Positions 54,801 to 64,000 of a stretch of DNA of 64,000 bases are shown in pieces. Within the stretch, counting starts at the first letter, position 1. The number at the start of each line of letters is the position of its first letter. Source of the DNA: Niebla homalea (Eukaryota > Ascomycota > Lecanoromycetes > Lecanorales > Ramalinaceae); the NCBI GenBank assembly GCA_019925105.1, contig JAHGAU010000005.1:1302001-1366000 (forward strand). The letters are read 5' to 3'. Both the position numbers and the translations under genes were made by a program. A model generated the notes under the pieces. The model did no database searches. It was given only the letters and a program-made list of their open reading frames with translations, and was not told the origin of the DNA.

Positions 54801-57155
54801 AGGCTTGCCACTGTACAAGACGTCAATATACCTATTGGCGAACAAGCCCAAGAATCTTCGGTGGTTTGGTCGGACCCAGCCATACCACAAACCCTTCAAA
54901 TCGCAAAACAAGGATCAAGTTTGGACATCTCAAATGGCGTGTGTACAGGTGGCGCTGGGGACATTTCCACAAATCGCAAGGAACAGGCAAACGATTCACA
55001 GTGTTTTCCATGCCAGGCCCAATACAAGATGGACGACCTTCAGAGTCCCGCATCAGGACCCTCCAGAAGTTTTAAAGAGGCGCTGGGGTTGAGTGGCACC
55101 AGCGGCATGTCTCGCTTACGCAGAACGAAGGCCAAGAGGCTTTCAAAACATTACGAGAAGTCACCCGGGAGTCCGGATAAGCACCGGTCGGCGCCAACCT
55201 CTAGCGAAAGCAAGATCCCTAGTAGAGATGGAGGTTCCTCTTTGGAGAACACCAAGTCTTCCTTGTCGCCATCGAAAGTCCGCCGTCGTGATCATGACCG
55301 ATCCCTTCCTTCCGGCGCCTCAAGCTGTAGTGTTGGATCTATGGACAAGGGCGGGGACTCCTCTTGGCTCGTTACCCAGAGCTGGGAGGGTAGTCAGCCA
55401 ACTTTGGAAGGGACGAAAGCTTCAGATGATGCTGAGCTGGCTCTACCACCTACAGCAGGCGTCACCACTCAACCTTCGAATATTGAGGACGGTCAGACTC
55501 CATTAGCAGAACGCGGTATCCACAAATTGTCATCAATCCAGCGTGACCAAGCAAGTAGAGCTCTTGATCCCAAACCTTCCATGTCTCCCGTTTTTGAGCC
55601 AAGCACTCAAAGGCGTAGGCGTTCTTCATCTCCTCTCAAGCAAGAATACGATCCATCTACTGCCTCTGAAGAGGGTTTTGATTCTGATACGTCTACCGTG
55701 GAACACCACGAGATCAGTTCTCTTACCGACATTTCCGATGAAGAAGATATTGAAGATGGAGACGTGCCAACCCCTCTGGTACAAGTATCTGGTATCATTC
55801 GGCCATTCAAAGTCCTCGCCAAACCCTTGTTCTTTCCTGCTTCTGACGGAACGCTTAAACCATCCGACTCGGCGTCTCAGGCGCCCTACAAGACCGTCCC
55901 AGTGCAGCCGACGAAGAGTGCAAAAACCATTGCCTCCATATATTCTTGGTCTGATGCAGGCTCCTGGCAAAGTCTTCATCCAGATGAATGCAGCATCGTG
56001 ATCTCGCCTGGCTTGATAGAAGCATTCGTGATGTCTGCTTCGCATTCGAGGGGCCAAGCGTTGGCTGCTTCAATGCCTGTCATAGATGCCGATAGCTTTG
56101 TTGATCACGTGTCCAACACCACCAGCCAGAAGGATGATGTGCAAGGAGACCGTCCACTGGTTGCTCTAGAATTGACTCCGCTGGTTCCGCTTCGTCGGGG
56201 GACGGCTATTGACATCTCAATTCGGTCTCCGCCCACTTCACAGTCGCAGATCACCTCGGGCAACAACATCATGTTTCGATCCCGCAATGCAGAAGAATGC
56301 GAAGCCCTTTATGCACTGATCAACCATGCGCGCATTCACAACCCTACCTATATTGCCCTGCAAAACGCGAGAGGCCCATTTGCGACTGCAAGTCCGTTCA
56401 CAGGAGGTGTCAACCAGCGACCGGGCAGCAGGGCTGCTGGCTCACGTAGTAGTTGGTTTGGTGGATTTGGGCGGTCGTCAAGCTATAGAGCAAGCAGTGC
56501 ACGGACACCTAGCATCGCGCCAAGTGAAAGCAGCATCGCCAGCATGAAAAGCGCCATAAGCACCTTCGGTAGACGTTTGGGCAAAGGTGGAGGTGGGGGC
56601 ATGTTCAACATCGCGCTCAGCACCATCACCTCCCGAAGTGGGGTGAATAGTGGAGTGGACAGTATCTATACCGGCTCTAACAACTCCAATGGTAGTGGCG
56701 CACGGTCACCGATTGCGCCAGGTATGGTCTCAAATCAAGATGGCTCCCTTGGACTCAGGGATGCGGAGATCCGTTTGTACATCCGGCAATCAGCCTCCAA
56801 ATGGAGCGATATGGGTTCTGCCCGCCTCACGATTCTCCAGCCAGAGAAGAACACCATCTCGCTCGATGGCCGGCCCTCGAGCAGCGGAGGCAATGTGCCA
56901 GCAGTGCACGAGAAACGTGTTGTTGTTCAGGGCAAGACCAAGGGGGAAATCCTGCTCGATGCACAATTGGGCGAGAACTGCTTCGAGAGGGTGGGTAGAA
57001 CGGGAATTGCATTGAGCATTTGGGAAGACATGGTCGGTCCAAATGGAGAAGTAGGGGTAGTTGGCGCTGTGGGAGGAGTTGCCGGTGGTCGGGCCAAGAT
57101 TTACATGATACAGGTGAGAGGATTCTGCCCAGTGGCACTGGATTTCGAGGCGTAG
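51819..57155 (+). CDS. Large DH (RhoGEF-like) domain protein, fungal-specific
   Basis: A single open exon of 1,778 aa. Residues 1 to about 585 are disordered, rich in Ser, Arg, Lys and Pro (TPKRSAIHQRSKSVAPS...; the motif DRVRQWQAQGGGV recurs in fungal relatives). From about 588 a helical region EEDLMQEFAVDESKYLREIQTLVDGVIPVL and ALLTWAHGAQRVYAEYLKAW has the look of a Dbl-homology domain. It is followed by a stretch with WLLFPPIKTDMV and IGFEWAQMLGL. A second long disordered segment follows (about 950-1350). The C-terminal third has a PH-like end (RSRNAEECEALYALINHARI, about 1485-1505), a Ser/Gly-rich linker and a final beta-rich domain. Relatives in databases are often mislabelled as SRm160/300 splicing coactivator. 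Guanine-exchange activity is unproven. The start is uncertain: TTTAACAG just inside the frame could be a 3' splice site. Confidence 0.75.
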   Translation: MYLTATPKRSAIHQRSKSVAPSQQPVSPILVGDPETNRVRDRVRQWQAQGGGVIESDDVGPDHVSDGVEAAIGVRSKPKKGFAQTRPRTNVLLEAEAEKRTTAKEKTETVEHDGTQAAKTTAASVPTKRVVSDGHWRKKRSPPKSTSSSKVPDRHSPPHRPPVSAERKCPASEPRSIRRRKREQLHRLSGSRKAVLNESERDLASCNGSAEMLLADVFLMQSTASTRGEAKVFVESPSSPIGRGSSESIAAPVLSTYLEENERTGGICSEREHKEKEGVRSEKGKNLARVFGGPRKLFSKQTSEPTISTRGPGIEAWLDGTPDPFVEAGDAVSEKTTCPKPSLSDIQDTMPEPKSRDPNNIWGTLSTKEGTRRVVSSASRSRRVPSSAIYCDNPFPPDLDPITRLSNVNRDEQATPKLVELAHAESMQTSLKGGNACASPPPSKLGRKWTRINPTGCADLETKKFALPDPSSTPSEQTASAPGQSDPWAPLTRHSSSVEGRPLSTIAPVENFGPRRKRRAATPLVDPSTRDGLTSLVQRDVLKDSSAKPNMVSKIRPSESRVTKHSDLISILSLPEVGGRSVKSARSMRTNRARLETATEEDLMQEFAVDESKYLREIQTLVDGVIPVLLSCVFSKTASAAAAGLFQPSAATPEDPNFTKPIIDMGIALERLKTLHKRVPLTNQRALLTWAHGAQRVYAEYLKAWRLGFQDVVVNLAPGVKTPQNSATELGIDGGLPRDHNGDVVNSDGEKVDVAFLLKRPLVRLKYLAKTLKGISIVEPSAEASHLAVRFQDLVQTARLRANEERARLEDEAAANIDATRSRDPRTLAPLSGVLIDRTSRVLARDYFNLALQHSTGQRVDCRVELLIRGGGLDADQDGDLLICEVDESGRWLLFPPIKTDMVSARSGTTDGEIVTMIRGFNSDRTTWQELVSLYHEDERIGFEWAQMLGLQPVPPSVKPSKSFASKSRNEDFPQADSTAVDPLPGTGSVGDSTRLATVQDVNIPIGEQAQESSVVWSDPAIPQTLQIAKQGSSLDISNGVCTGGAGDISTNRKEQANDSQCFPCQAQYKMDDLQSPASGPSRSFKEALGLSGTSGMSRLRRTKAKRLSKHYEKSPGSPDKHRSAPTSSESKIPSRDGGSSLENTKSSLSPSKVRRRDHDRSLPSGASSCSVGSMDKGGDSSWLVTQSWEGSQPTLEGTKASDDAELALPPTAGVTTQPSNIEDGQTPLAERGIHKLSSIQRDQASRALDPKPSMSPVFEPSTQRRRRSSSPLKQEYDPSTASEEGFDSDTSTVEHHEISSLTDISDEEDIEDGDVPTPLVQVSGIIRPFKVLAKPLFFPASDGTLKPSDSASQAPYKTVPVQPTKSAKTIASIYSWSDAGSWQSLHPDECSIVISPGLIEAFVMSASHSRGQALAASMPVIDADSFVDHVSNTTSQKDDVQGDRPLVALELTPLVPLRRGTAIDISIRSPPTSQSQITSGNNIMFRSRNAEECEALYALINHARIHNPTYIALQNARGPFATASPFTGGVNQRPGSRAAGSRSSWFGGFGRSSSYRASSARTPSIAPSESSIASMKSAISTFGRRLGKGGGGGMFNIALSTITSRSGVNSGVDSIYTGSNNSNGSGARSPIAPGMVSNQDGSLGLRDAEIRLYIRQSASKWSDMGSARLTILQPEKNTISLDGRPSSSGGNVPAVHEKRVVVQGKTKGEILLDAQLGENCFERVGRTGIALSIWEDMVGPNGEVGVVGAVGGVAGGRAKIYMIQVRGFCPVALDFEA

Positions 57156-57829
57156 CGGCGTGACTGACATTTCCCCGTTGCCACCAATAGATGAAGAGCG
57201 AGGTCCAGACTGCCTACACCTTTTCTCTCGTTGGAAAGCTGAGATACTAATCCAGGGTGGCCATAAAACTCACGAACTTAGACTGACTCATCATACAATC
57301 CACGAGCTAGGAGCTCTATGGATGATGATTTCCGCCTGACTGTACAACACGATATCTCCAGGAGGCAGGTTCTCGTTCAGTACCGATGCAACAAGACATC
57401 GAGTCATTTACATAAAGCGAGCGTGCGATTTGGCGAGTAGAATGCTTCACCTAGATGGACGACTTACTAAATAGACAATTTCAATCGATACCTTCTGTTC
57501 AGTCAGACATGACAACATTGATGAGGATTATTCTGCTAGGTAATTTGCATAATGATTGGCCGTAGTACCTGGAGGGACCGCGCATTCGCAAATTGGTGGA
57601 GATAATCATCCAGGCATTTTGAGGATTGCGGTTTGATGACATCACTGTTAAGTCAAGACAGAGACGAGAGTGAGGAGAGTGAGGATACCTCCAAATCATT
57701 GCGGCACCAGCGGTGTTATTGCGTCGGATTCCAAAAAAAAACAAACTTACATGTTGCAGATCACACAGTTTGGTCATTGCCTGTTCCATTCTTGCTCTCC
57801 GTTTCCCAAAACCTTCATTGACCGACAGA
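57156..57829. other. Intergenic region before the alcohol dehydrogenase pseudogene
   Basis: 0.67 kb. No gene recognised; short frames on the minus strand around 57,499-57,963 overlap the start of the pseudogene and are not believed. Confidence 0.5.
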
Positions 57830-59161
57830 ATGACCGCTGACATACCTTCCACCATCAACGTCGCAGAAGTGGTCGAGGTAATCAAGCTCTGCACAATCTC
57901 ACACCACTGCCCATCGAGTATTGTTGATACAAGCCGTAGTACCGTAAACCGTATGAGATCCATTTAGTCGCCACCCCCAAAGCTCTCGGGCCTAATGACC
58001 TTCTTCTCAAGGTCGCCGTCGCCTCATACTGCCATCCGGATGGTATGGAGGTCAAAGGTTCCCTCGGGACCAAATTGCCTTGCATTGCATCTCACGAAGG
58101 CGCCGGAACCGTGGTGGCCCTCGGCTCGGACGTCCATGACTTCCAACAGCGCGATCGGGTCATGGCCGGCCTGCCTCGCGGTCGATGCGGGCACTGTCCG
58201 GACTGCCTGGGACCGGAAGGCTATCGCCATTATTGCCCCAACATCAGCGGGCACGTCGGCGTGACGATGAATGGCGCCTTTGCGGAATACATGGTCGTCG
58301 ATGCGCGGGAGCCTCTGTCCTGCCGGACAATCTGAGTTTCGAGACCGCGGCGCCCCTGGCCTGCGCCGGCATCACGGTTTACCGGGCCTTACTCCGGACA
58401 GGGTTGACCAAGGGGGAGACTGTAGGCCTCGTTGGCGCGGGCCGCGGGCCGCGGACTCGGGCACCTGGGCTGTCAATTCGCGAAAGCGATGGGGCTTGTC
58501 TTGGTTGGCCTTGACGCCAGGGACGAGGGACTGAACCCCGTGCGGAAGAGCGGGGCCTGTGTGGTAATCGACGCGCGAAGGGACAAATCGCAGGTCGTTC
58601 TGTAGGTGCAGAAGGTCACTAATGGGCAGGGAGTGGACTCTACAGTCAATCTCAGTGATCATGAGAGCGCGGCTGGATTAGTACGTGTGTTCTAAAGGCT
58701 GATATTGCTGTACTCCACTGGTAGAGATCAAGCCGAGGATTTTGTGCCACTGGCAGAGGGTCATGCTGATTGCTCACCCTTCTGAAAGGCGGCAGCAATC
58801 ACTAAGATGCACGGCACCGTGATACGAATGGCCCAGGCAGGCAGTCATCGTCCTTTGTCGCCGGTTTGTCACCGACTGATTCAAACAGCCACCGCTGGTC
58901 TCCATTCCGTTCCACGAGTTGATCTTCCGAGACATCAGATTCAAGGGCTCCCTAATCTCCAGCAGGCAGGAAGCGCAGCAAATGCTGAAGTTGGTGGCAG
59001 AGCGTAAGATCAGCGTCAAGGTCAATCCTTTCTTCGGCCTGGACGAAATACCAAAGCTCGTCGAGTACGTCGAGAGTGGTAAGATGTCCGGTAAGGCGAT
59101 GATAATAGTGGATGGGGTGGAGCAGCGACGAGTGAATAACAATCAGGTGGGAGAAGTCTGA
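57830..59161 (+). pseudogene. Zinc-containing alcohol dehydrogenase, inactivated
   Basis: Medium-chain (GroES-like) alcohol dehydrogenase of the fungal Adh type. It begins MTADIPSTINVAEVVE; a 50-nt intron (57,918-57,967) leads to PKALGPNDLLLKVAVASYC. Visible are the zinc-ligand regions SYCHP (usual CHT/S; Thr replaced by Pro) and SHEGAG, structural Cys motif CGHCPDC...YC, LPDNLSFETAAPLACAG, the Rossmann GLGHLG, and a C-terminus IFRDIRFKGSLISSRQEAQQ...GKMSGKAMIIVDG. Damage: a frameshift at about 58,312-58,325 before VLPDNLSF, a second at about 58,440-58,455 inside the nucleotide loop, an in-frame TAG at 58,603-58,605, and an apparent intron whose 5' end reads GC instead of GT (about 58,836). 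Sequencing error could explain one lesion, hardly all. Confidence 0.8.
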
Positions 59162-59604
59162 CTGGGAACTTAGTCAGAGGGAAGGCATTGTGAGCTTGGA
59201 GCAGCACTTTGGGGCTTTGCAAAACGGATTCGAGTGGTCCGAAGCCGATCAAGTGTTGGAAGGTCTGGCAAAAGCAGTCGTAATGCAGAAGCGGAAGTTC
59301 ACTTGTGTTAAGTTGAGTTTGGGTAAAACAGGCCTGGCTGTGGTGGGATACACGCAAATGGTCATTCAGTCTTTCACATTCTTTCACTGAATAAGAAAGT
59401 GATCAATCAAGGGGGGCACCCAGGAGAAGTTTTGTCGGCTCATCATGTGATTTGCGTAAGACTGACCCCACTTTCGTGACCTCAGTGGGAACATCATCTT
59501 GACCAGCAGAGGCCCCCGGAGAGCTCGGCGTGGAGGCAAGCTCCAAGTCATCACGCGTCAGTGCATAAGCTCTAGAGCTCATCCTGTCATAAGAAGAAGC
59601 GAAA
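59162..59604. other. Intergenic region
   Basis: 0.44 kb upstream of the SDR gene; no gene recognised. Confidence 0.5.
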
Positions 59605-60405
59605 ATGACGTCCCAGACCCGTGTCTTGCTGCTTGGAGGTCATGGAAAAGTAGCCCAATTACTGACACCAATACTCCTCTCGCGTTCGTGGCAAGTGACG
59701 AGTGTGATTCGCGCTCCTGCTCAAGCACAAGCCATCACACCTCTTGGCCAATCTCAACCTGGTCATCTCGATGTCCACGTAAGCAGTCTCGAAGACGTCA
59801 AGACTGAAGCGCAAGCGCAATCGATCATCTCCATTGCTAGCCCCAACTATATTGTCTTCGCGGCTGGTGCAGGAGGCAAAGGCGGCCCGGAGAGGACGCT
59901 CGCCATTGATCGAGACGCTTGTATCGCTTTCCTCAAGGCTGCCCGGGCGGCCCGGAGCGTCAGCAAGTTCTTGTTGATCAGCTTTATAGGATCCCGTGTC
60001 AAGAAGGCGCCATGGTGGTCCGAGGACGAGTGGAGGGCAACTCAGGAAGTCAACAATGGCCCCTTGAAGAACTATTATCCAGCCAAATTAGCAGCCGATG
60101 CATATCTGACGGCGGTGGGCAACACGCGGGGAACCGATTTTGCTGCGATTTGCCTCAGACCAGGAAACCTTTCAGATGACGATGGGCAGGGTCGGGTGTC
60201 TTTAGGCAAGACGAGAGCAAGAGGAAAGGTGAGCAGAGCTGACGTTGCTGCGACGGCGGCCAGTCTCCTCGACAAGCAGAAAGCAAGCTGTTGGCTGGAC
60301 TTGTTGGAGGGCGTAGAGTCCATCAATGATGCGGTGGAGAGTTGTGTTCGCAATAAGATTGATTCCGTTGAAGGCGAGGATATCGATGCAATGCTCAACG
60401 AGTGA
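59605..60405 (+). CDS. Atypical short-chain dehydrogenase/reductase (NAD(P)-binding)
   Basis: Single exon, 266 aa. N-terminal RVLLLGGHGKVAQLLTPILLSRSW carries the glycine-rich nucleotide loop GGHGKVA (GxxGxxA) of atypical SDRs. Further family features are VFAAGAGGKG, KFLLISFIGS, and YYPAKLAADAYL, the equivalent of the YxxxK active-site region. CLRPGNLSDD follows at the substrate side. The NAD(P)H-binding (NmrA-like or SDR_a5) subfamily includes many oxidoreductases and redox-sensing regulators, and the role here is unknown. It ends 104 bp from ATG27, convergently. Confidence 0.85.
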   Translation: MTSQTRVLLLGGHGKVAQLLTPILLSRSWQVTSVIRAPAQAQAITPLGQSQPGHLDVHVSSLEDVKTEAQAQSIISIASPNYIVFAAGAGGKGGPERTLAIDRDACIAFLKAARAARSVSKFLLISFIGSRVKKAPWWSEDEWRATQEVNNGPLKNYYPAKLAADAYLTAVGNTRGTDFAAICLRPGNLSDDDGQGRVSLGKTRARGKVSRADVAATAASLLDKQKASCWLDLLEGVESINDAVESCVRNKIDSVEGEDIDAMLNE

Positions 60406-60509
60406 TCATAGCTCGCCCATCTAGAGCGGACTTAGTGTAACCTTCATGTGAGACCTTGTGCTTGTGGATAAATCCTGGTTGCCAAAAGGACATCAATAGC
60501 TTTCAATAA

Positions 60510-61634
60510 TCAAACCGCGCTATATCCTCCTCTCGAACCTCCGCCTTGTATAGTGGTCATGACTCTCCTCATCCAATCCTGAAGGAGGTAGGGGATATCT
60601 CGAATGGTCTCCGAATGCGGTACAAGGTCCCATCCCCGCGCAGAATAGCGATTATAGTTGAGCCAGGAGCCGAAGATGAGGTATGCCGCAACGCCCATGA
60701 AGATGCTTGATCCACGTCAGTTCGCTCAGGAATCAATCAGACAGTACGGACACTTACATAATGATGAACCAGGTAAACCAGCCCCAATGCCCGGATTTGG
60801 AGCTTTCGCCCGAATCTTTCGAATCTTCACATGCGTAACGGGTTTTCCATTCCAACCTCAAGGTGGTGTACTCTTCTTCGTCGTCGAAGCTGATGAACTT
60901 CAAGGTCCCGCCGTGACCGTCGTCGGTGACCTCTCCACTATCATCGCCTACCTCGTCATCATCTCCATCATCCTGATCTTTGTCTTCGCCTTTGTCGCTG
61001 ACCAGCAAAACCTCGTCTCTTTTCCTCTCTTCCTCGTCGGGAGCTCTCTCACAGATGAATTCTATAATTGCTTTTTGCTTCTTCTTACGAGTTTTGGAGC
61101 CGTGCTTCTCTTTATACATGCCCCCATGCATCTCGAGCCTCAGGCCTTCCCTCCCCTTATCCGCGGTCGCGGAGGATGTCTTGAGCCGCGTCCATTTAGG
61201 ATCCAGGGAGCCACCTTGCGTGTGAGAGTACTCTCCAGCGATAGGGATGGTCTCCCGGATGAGGGATGTATGCTCGACCGTATTTGTTTCATTTGTAATC
61301 GCGCATACTGTAGTGAAACATTTAGAATAGTCAACATGGTTCCGGGCAAGAGGGTCAGCTTACCTCTCGATCCTACAGGGCAATCTTCTTTGGTATCGAT
61401 ATCTTCGCGCTTATTCAGGCGTCTGCAGAAGTTGATGGCAAAGGTTGTATTGTCAACTGTGGGGGAATGCCGATCGATGGTGTAAAGCGAATACTGATTG
61501 TCTAAAGCCCCCAAGTTGAACTGCCTTTTTTGGACAACGACATTATCGCAGTTGATGGTGTAGGAAGTAGCTAGCCATGGCGCTGAAAAGAAAGCAGCAG
61601 AAACTATTATTCTATAGGTTCTTGAAGGTCTCAT
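60510..61634 (-). CDS. ATG27: Autophagy protein Atg27
   Basis: Type I membrane protein cycling between Golgi, endosome and autophagosome-forming sites, helping Atg9 traffic. Three exons (61,634-61,364, 61,307-60,758, 60,705-60,510) with 56- and 52-nt introns give 338 aa. There is a hydrophobic signal sequence at the N-terminus (RTYRIIVSAAFFSAPWLATSY), then a Cys-containing MRH-like lumenal domain (CDNVVV...FNLGALDNQYSL, NTTFAINFCRRL, VCAITNETN). An acidic stretch about residues 220-260 precedes KFISFDDEEEYTTLRLEWKTRYAC. One membrane span (FTWFIIIFMGVAAYLIFGSW) is followed by the cytosolic tail RGWDLVPHSETIRDIP and terminal YSAV, the Tyr sorting signal known in yeast Atg27. The frame is preserved across both introns. 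Divergent from RPS18. Confidence 0.92.
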
Positions 61635-62000
61635 GCTGATTGCTAGAAGTTGTTGGAGGCTGGAACGTAATCCGTGGGGTGAGCCGTGAGATTTATAGCC
61701 GACAGAGGAGACGTAGCTGCAGAGGCAAAGTATGTGGTCCGGAGAAGGTGAAGGGACAGAAAGGCGGATTCGCTGGTGCAGCCTTCAAGCTCCTATGGTA
61801 GGGAAAAGCCCGCCAGCATCGTCAGCTTCCAGATAGTTGGACTGGTCACTTTCCGAGGTTCCCCCGTCATTTGGGCCAGACCGTTTTAGGAATCCAGAAG
61901 CTTGGCGGACATTCTGCCCAAGCGAGTGACTCCGCACATCCACATCAGCATCACCACTTCCTCAGTTCATCAGCCACAAGAGTGGAACACATCGCCAACC
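61635..62000. other. Divergent promoter region ATG27 / RPS18
   Basis: 366 bp. No gene recognised; likely contains both promoters. Confidence 0.5.
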
Positions 62001-62614
62001 ATGTGTACGTCTCCTGGAAGTCGGCATCCTGAACACCGCAGTCGTTTTCTGTTTCAAGCTTGTGAGAAACATTGGCTGACCGTGCATATTTAGCGCTCGT
62101 CTCGGGGGAGAAGTCAAACTTCCAATTCATCCTTCGTCTCCTCAACACCAATGTTGATGGCAAGCAAAAGATCATGTACGCCCTCACCAAAATCAAGGGT
62201 GTAGGACGAAGGTACTCCAATCTGGTCTGTAAAAAGGCAGATGTCGACCTCAACAAACGGTAGAGCCTCCTAGATAGTCCCTGCTGAGCCATTGCGTCCA
62301 CTGACCAAAACATCAGTGCTGGTGAAATCACCTCGGAAGAGTTGGAGCGAATTGTCACAATCATCCAGAACCCCACGCAGTACAAGATCCCGACTTGGTT
62401 CCTCAACCGACAGCGTGATATTGTTGATGGGAAGGATTCACAGGTCCTCGCAAACGGTATGGAGAGCAAGCTCCGTGAGGATTTGGAACGACTCAAGAAG
62501 ATCCGTGCCCATCGCGGGTTGAGGCACTATTGGGGCTTGCGTGTTCGTGGTCAACATTCTAAGACTACTGGTAGGAGGGGTAGGACCGTGGGTGTGTCCA
62601 AGAAGAAGGGTTAG
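62001..62614 (+). CDS. RPS18: Small ribosomal subunit protein uS13 (S18)
   Basis: Cytosolic 40S protein of the head that contacts the intersubunit bridge. Exon 1 is only 4 nt (62,001-62,004, ATG plus one base). It is followed by an 89-nt intron, exon 2 (62,094-62,259), a 57-nt intron and exon 3 (62,317-62,614), giving 155 aa. [68 protein letters not shown] and the KKKG end are the uS13 signature. The tiny first exon, as in many fungal ribosomal protein genes, makes the start easy to miss. Convergent with SDO1, 55 bp between stops. Confidence 0.96.
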
Positions 62615-62669
62615 AGAAGGGAAGGATCAGCTTCATCTCCCTTGCATGAAGCTCAGCCAGGTTGCACAT

Positions 62670-63662
62670 TCAATCTCCTTCATGGGTAACTGCCAGGTCA
62701 AGCACCTCTATCCGACCTCTGCCTTTGGTTTCACTCGCGACGAACTCTCCCAACCCTTTGAATGCGCCAGGTTCGACAAAGCCAATCACTTCCCATTCCG
62801 ATTGGCCAGTCTCTTGCGTTTCCACTTGTTCAACGAAACCAAGTATCTTGTCCTTGACTGTGGCCGTTCTCTCTTCTGCGCCTTGAGCATCCTCATCCGA
62901 CTTGGCCTCCTTCTTCTGCCCTTTGACGCCTTGCTTCAGCATGCTGGTGGGACAAGTGATTTGCAAGCGCATCCGCGCTCGGGCAACTGGTATTGGCTGC
63001 CACGCTATCAGAGCTTTCATGGCATCAAGAGCCTGACTTTTTGCGCTCTTGTTCGTTACCACGCCCGTCCAGGCGGGGAGCTCCTTTGGCTTGCCTTTAC
63101 CCTCCTCGCCCTCGGTTGTAGGCGTTGCGGTCCCACTACCCTTGCTATGGCTCTCTCCCCCTTTGTGCTGCCCGCCCCGGCTGCTTAATTGTTCCAACGC
63201 TCTTTCGATCATACCTGCCGTGTAAACTCTCTTACTCCGTGGGTCGACCACTTTGCCCGCAACAATATCAATGACCTCCCGCTCCAACCTCTCCTTTTCT
63301 GCCCCTCGCTCCTTCTCTCCGACCTGCATTTCTCCCCTTTTCAGGATCTCTTGAATGATCTCATTTACACCTGTTCCCTTCCCGAATGCCTTTTCAAGAT
63401 CCGCTGTGGGGGCCGTCTGCCCCTTGGAGACGGAGAGGAACACGTTGGGTATCTGAAGAACATTGTCGAGATCAGTCTCCGCTCCGGAGCGATACTCCAG
63501 TACTTTGTTCTTGTAGCATGCAATCTCAAAGCGCTTTTTGGCCTTCTTGAGACGCACTAGGGAAACATTGGTTAAGCGGATCTGGTTGGACGGCTAGAAA
63601 GGAAAAGATTAGTGCATCGCGATGTCCTGTCGTCCAAGAGCTCCAACCTGATTTATAGGCAT
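62670..63662 (-). CDS. SDO1: Ribosome maturation protein Sdo1 (SBDS)
   Basis: Releases Tif6 from pre-60S together with the GTPase Efl1. Exon 1 encodes just MPINQ (63,662-63,648), a 54-nt intron follows, and exon 2 (63,593-62,670) gives the rest; total 312 aa. PSNQIRLTNVSLVRLKKAKKRFEIACYKNKVLEYRSGAE is the SBDS N-terminal (FYSH) domain. LQIPNVFLSVSKGQTA and EIIQEILKRGEMQVGEKER follow, then the winged helical middle domain. A Gly/Ser/Thr-rich insert (…GGQHKGGESHSKGSGTATP…) common in fungi precedes the C-terminal ferredoxin-like domain (…QPIPVARARMRLQITCP). It and RPS18 are convergent ribosome-related genes, with no overlap. Confidence 0.95.
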
Positions 63663-64000
63663 TTTCCTCGATCTTCTTAGATCAGAACCGTGATTAAATT
63701 GCGTTTCTGAGGTTGTGCCCCGTGATGGAAAAAGTTCCAGTGGTCCATCCTTAATCGATAAGCATCTAGAATATTCAAATTAAGTGACAATGCTTGGCGC
63801 AAATTGCAGTGTGTATATCACCAAAATTGGGCTACAGAACCCGTTCAATTTGACTGACATACACAGTATCAAAAGGTACGTAAGTTTTAATATCCTCATC
63901 TAAGCGTTTAATCTTGATCACCTAAATTGAAAGGGTAAGGAATTAGCTTGATGACGTAAGTATATTGCTGATCCTGCATCGTGCGCGCGCGCACCGCAAA
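63663..64000. other. Upstream flank of SDO1
   Basis: 338 bp to the window edge. No further gene recognised. A (GC)n-like run (GCGCGCGCGC) lies near 63,983. Confidence 0.5.

Noticed and set aside
58045..58335. A short intact zinc-binding protein
   Set aside because: It is only the undamaged middle of the alcohol dehydrogenase; matching coding blocks continue on both sides in other frames.
1..64000. CRISPR arrays, tRNA or rRNA genes, bacterial operons
   Set aside because: No regularly spaced repeats, cloverleaf or rRNA blocks were seen; introns and gene content are those of a fungus.

Overview
The window looks like a piece of a filamentous ascomycete (Pezizomycotina) chromosome, with two very different halves. 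Bases 1 to about 29,600 are an extremely AT-rich block of dead repeats. CA and TG dinucleotides are strongly depleted there while CG is kept, the footprint of repeat-induced point mutation (RIP, C to T at CpA). Bases from about 29,700 to 64,000 are ordinary gene-dense euchromatin with short GT-AG introns, mostly 47-63 nt. I place it in Pezizomycotina from RIP, intron size and the sequences of Atg27, Utp10, Pbs2 and Sdo1; I cannot name a species.

The repeat half can be resolved into nested insertions from target-site duplications and from uninterrupted relatives inside the same window. Nest 1 (6,821 to about 21,900): the LTR of a retroelement is split by a full-length Tad-like LINE (LINE A, 6,962-20,316). 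LINE A is itself split by a second full-length LINE (LINE B, 11,132-16,977) and by a 1.7-kb non-autonomous LTR element (17,581-19,295). A related LTR element with a RIP-spared ORF sits next door (20,439-21,830). Nest 2 (about 22,829-29,333): a repeat is split by a MULE-like TIR element, which holds a 0.54-kb TIR element, which holds a Ngaro/PAT-type tyrosine-recombinase retrotransposon with A1-ORFs-B1-A2-B2 split direct repeats, whose recombinase gene holds another copy of the same 0.54-kb element. The left end (1-3,390) carries an inverted LINE 5' end and two more copies of the 0.54-kb element.

The genic half, in order: PBS2 MAPKK (-), a PIN-like/auxin efflux carrier family transporter (+), UTP10 (-), NRDE2 (+), RDH54 (-), a P-loop sulfotransferase-family protein (-), an EBP/EXPERA protein (+), a 1,778-aa DH-domain-like protein (+), a broken zinc alcohol dehydrogenase (+), an atypical SDR (+), ATG27 (-), RPS18 (+) and SDO1 (-). 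These are mostly conserved housekeeping functions (ribosome biogenesis, RNA silencing and decay, recombination, autophagy, osmosensing), not a cluster or pathway. Exon joints were worked out by eye from splice consensus and reading-frame continuity. I recognised no tRNA, rRNA, CRISPR or biosynthetic cluster.
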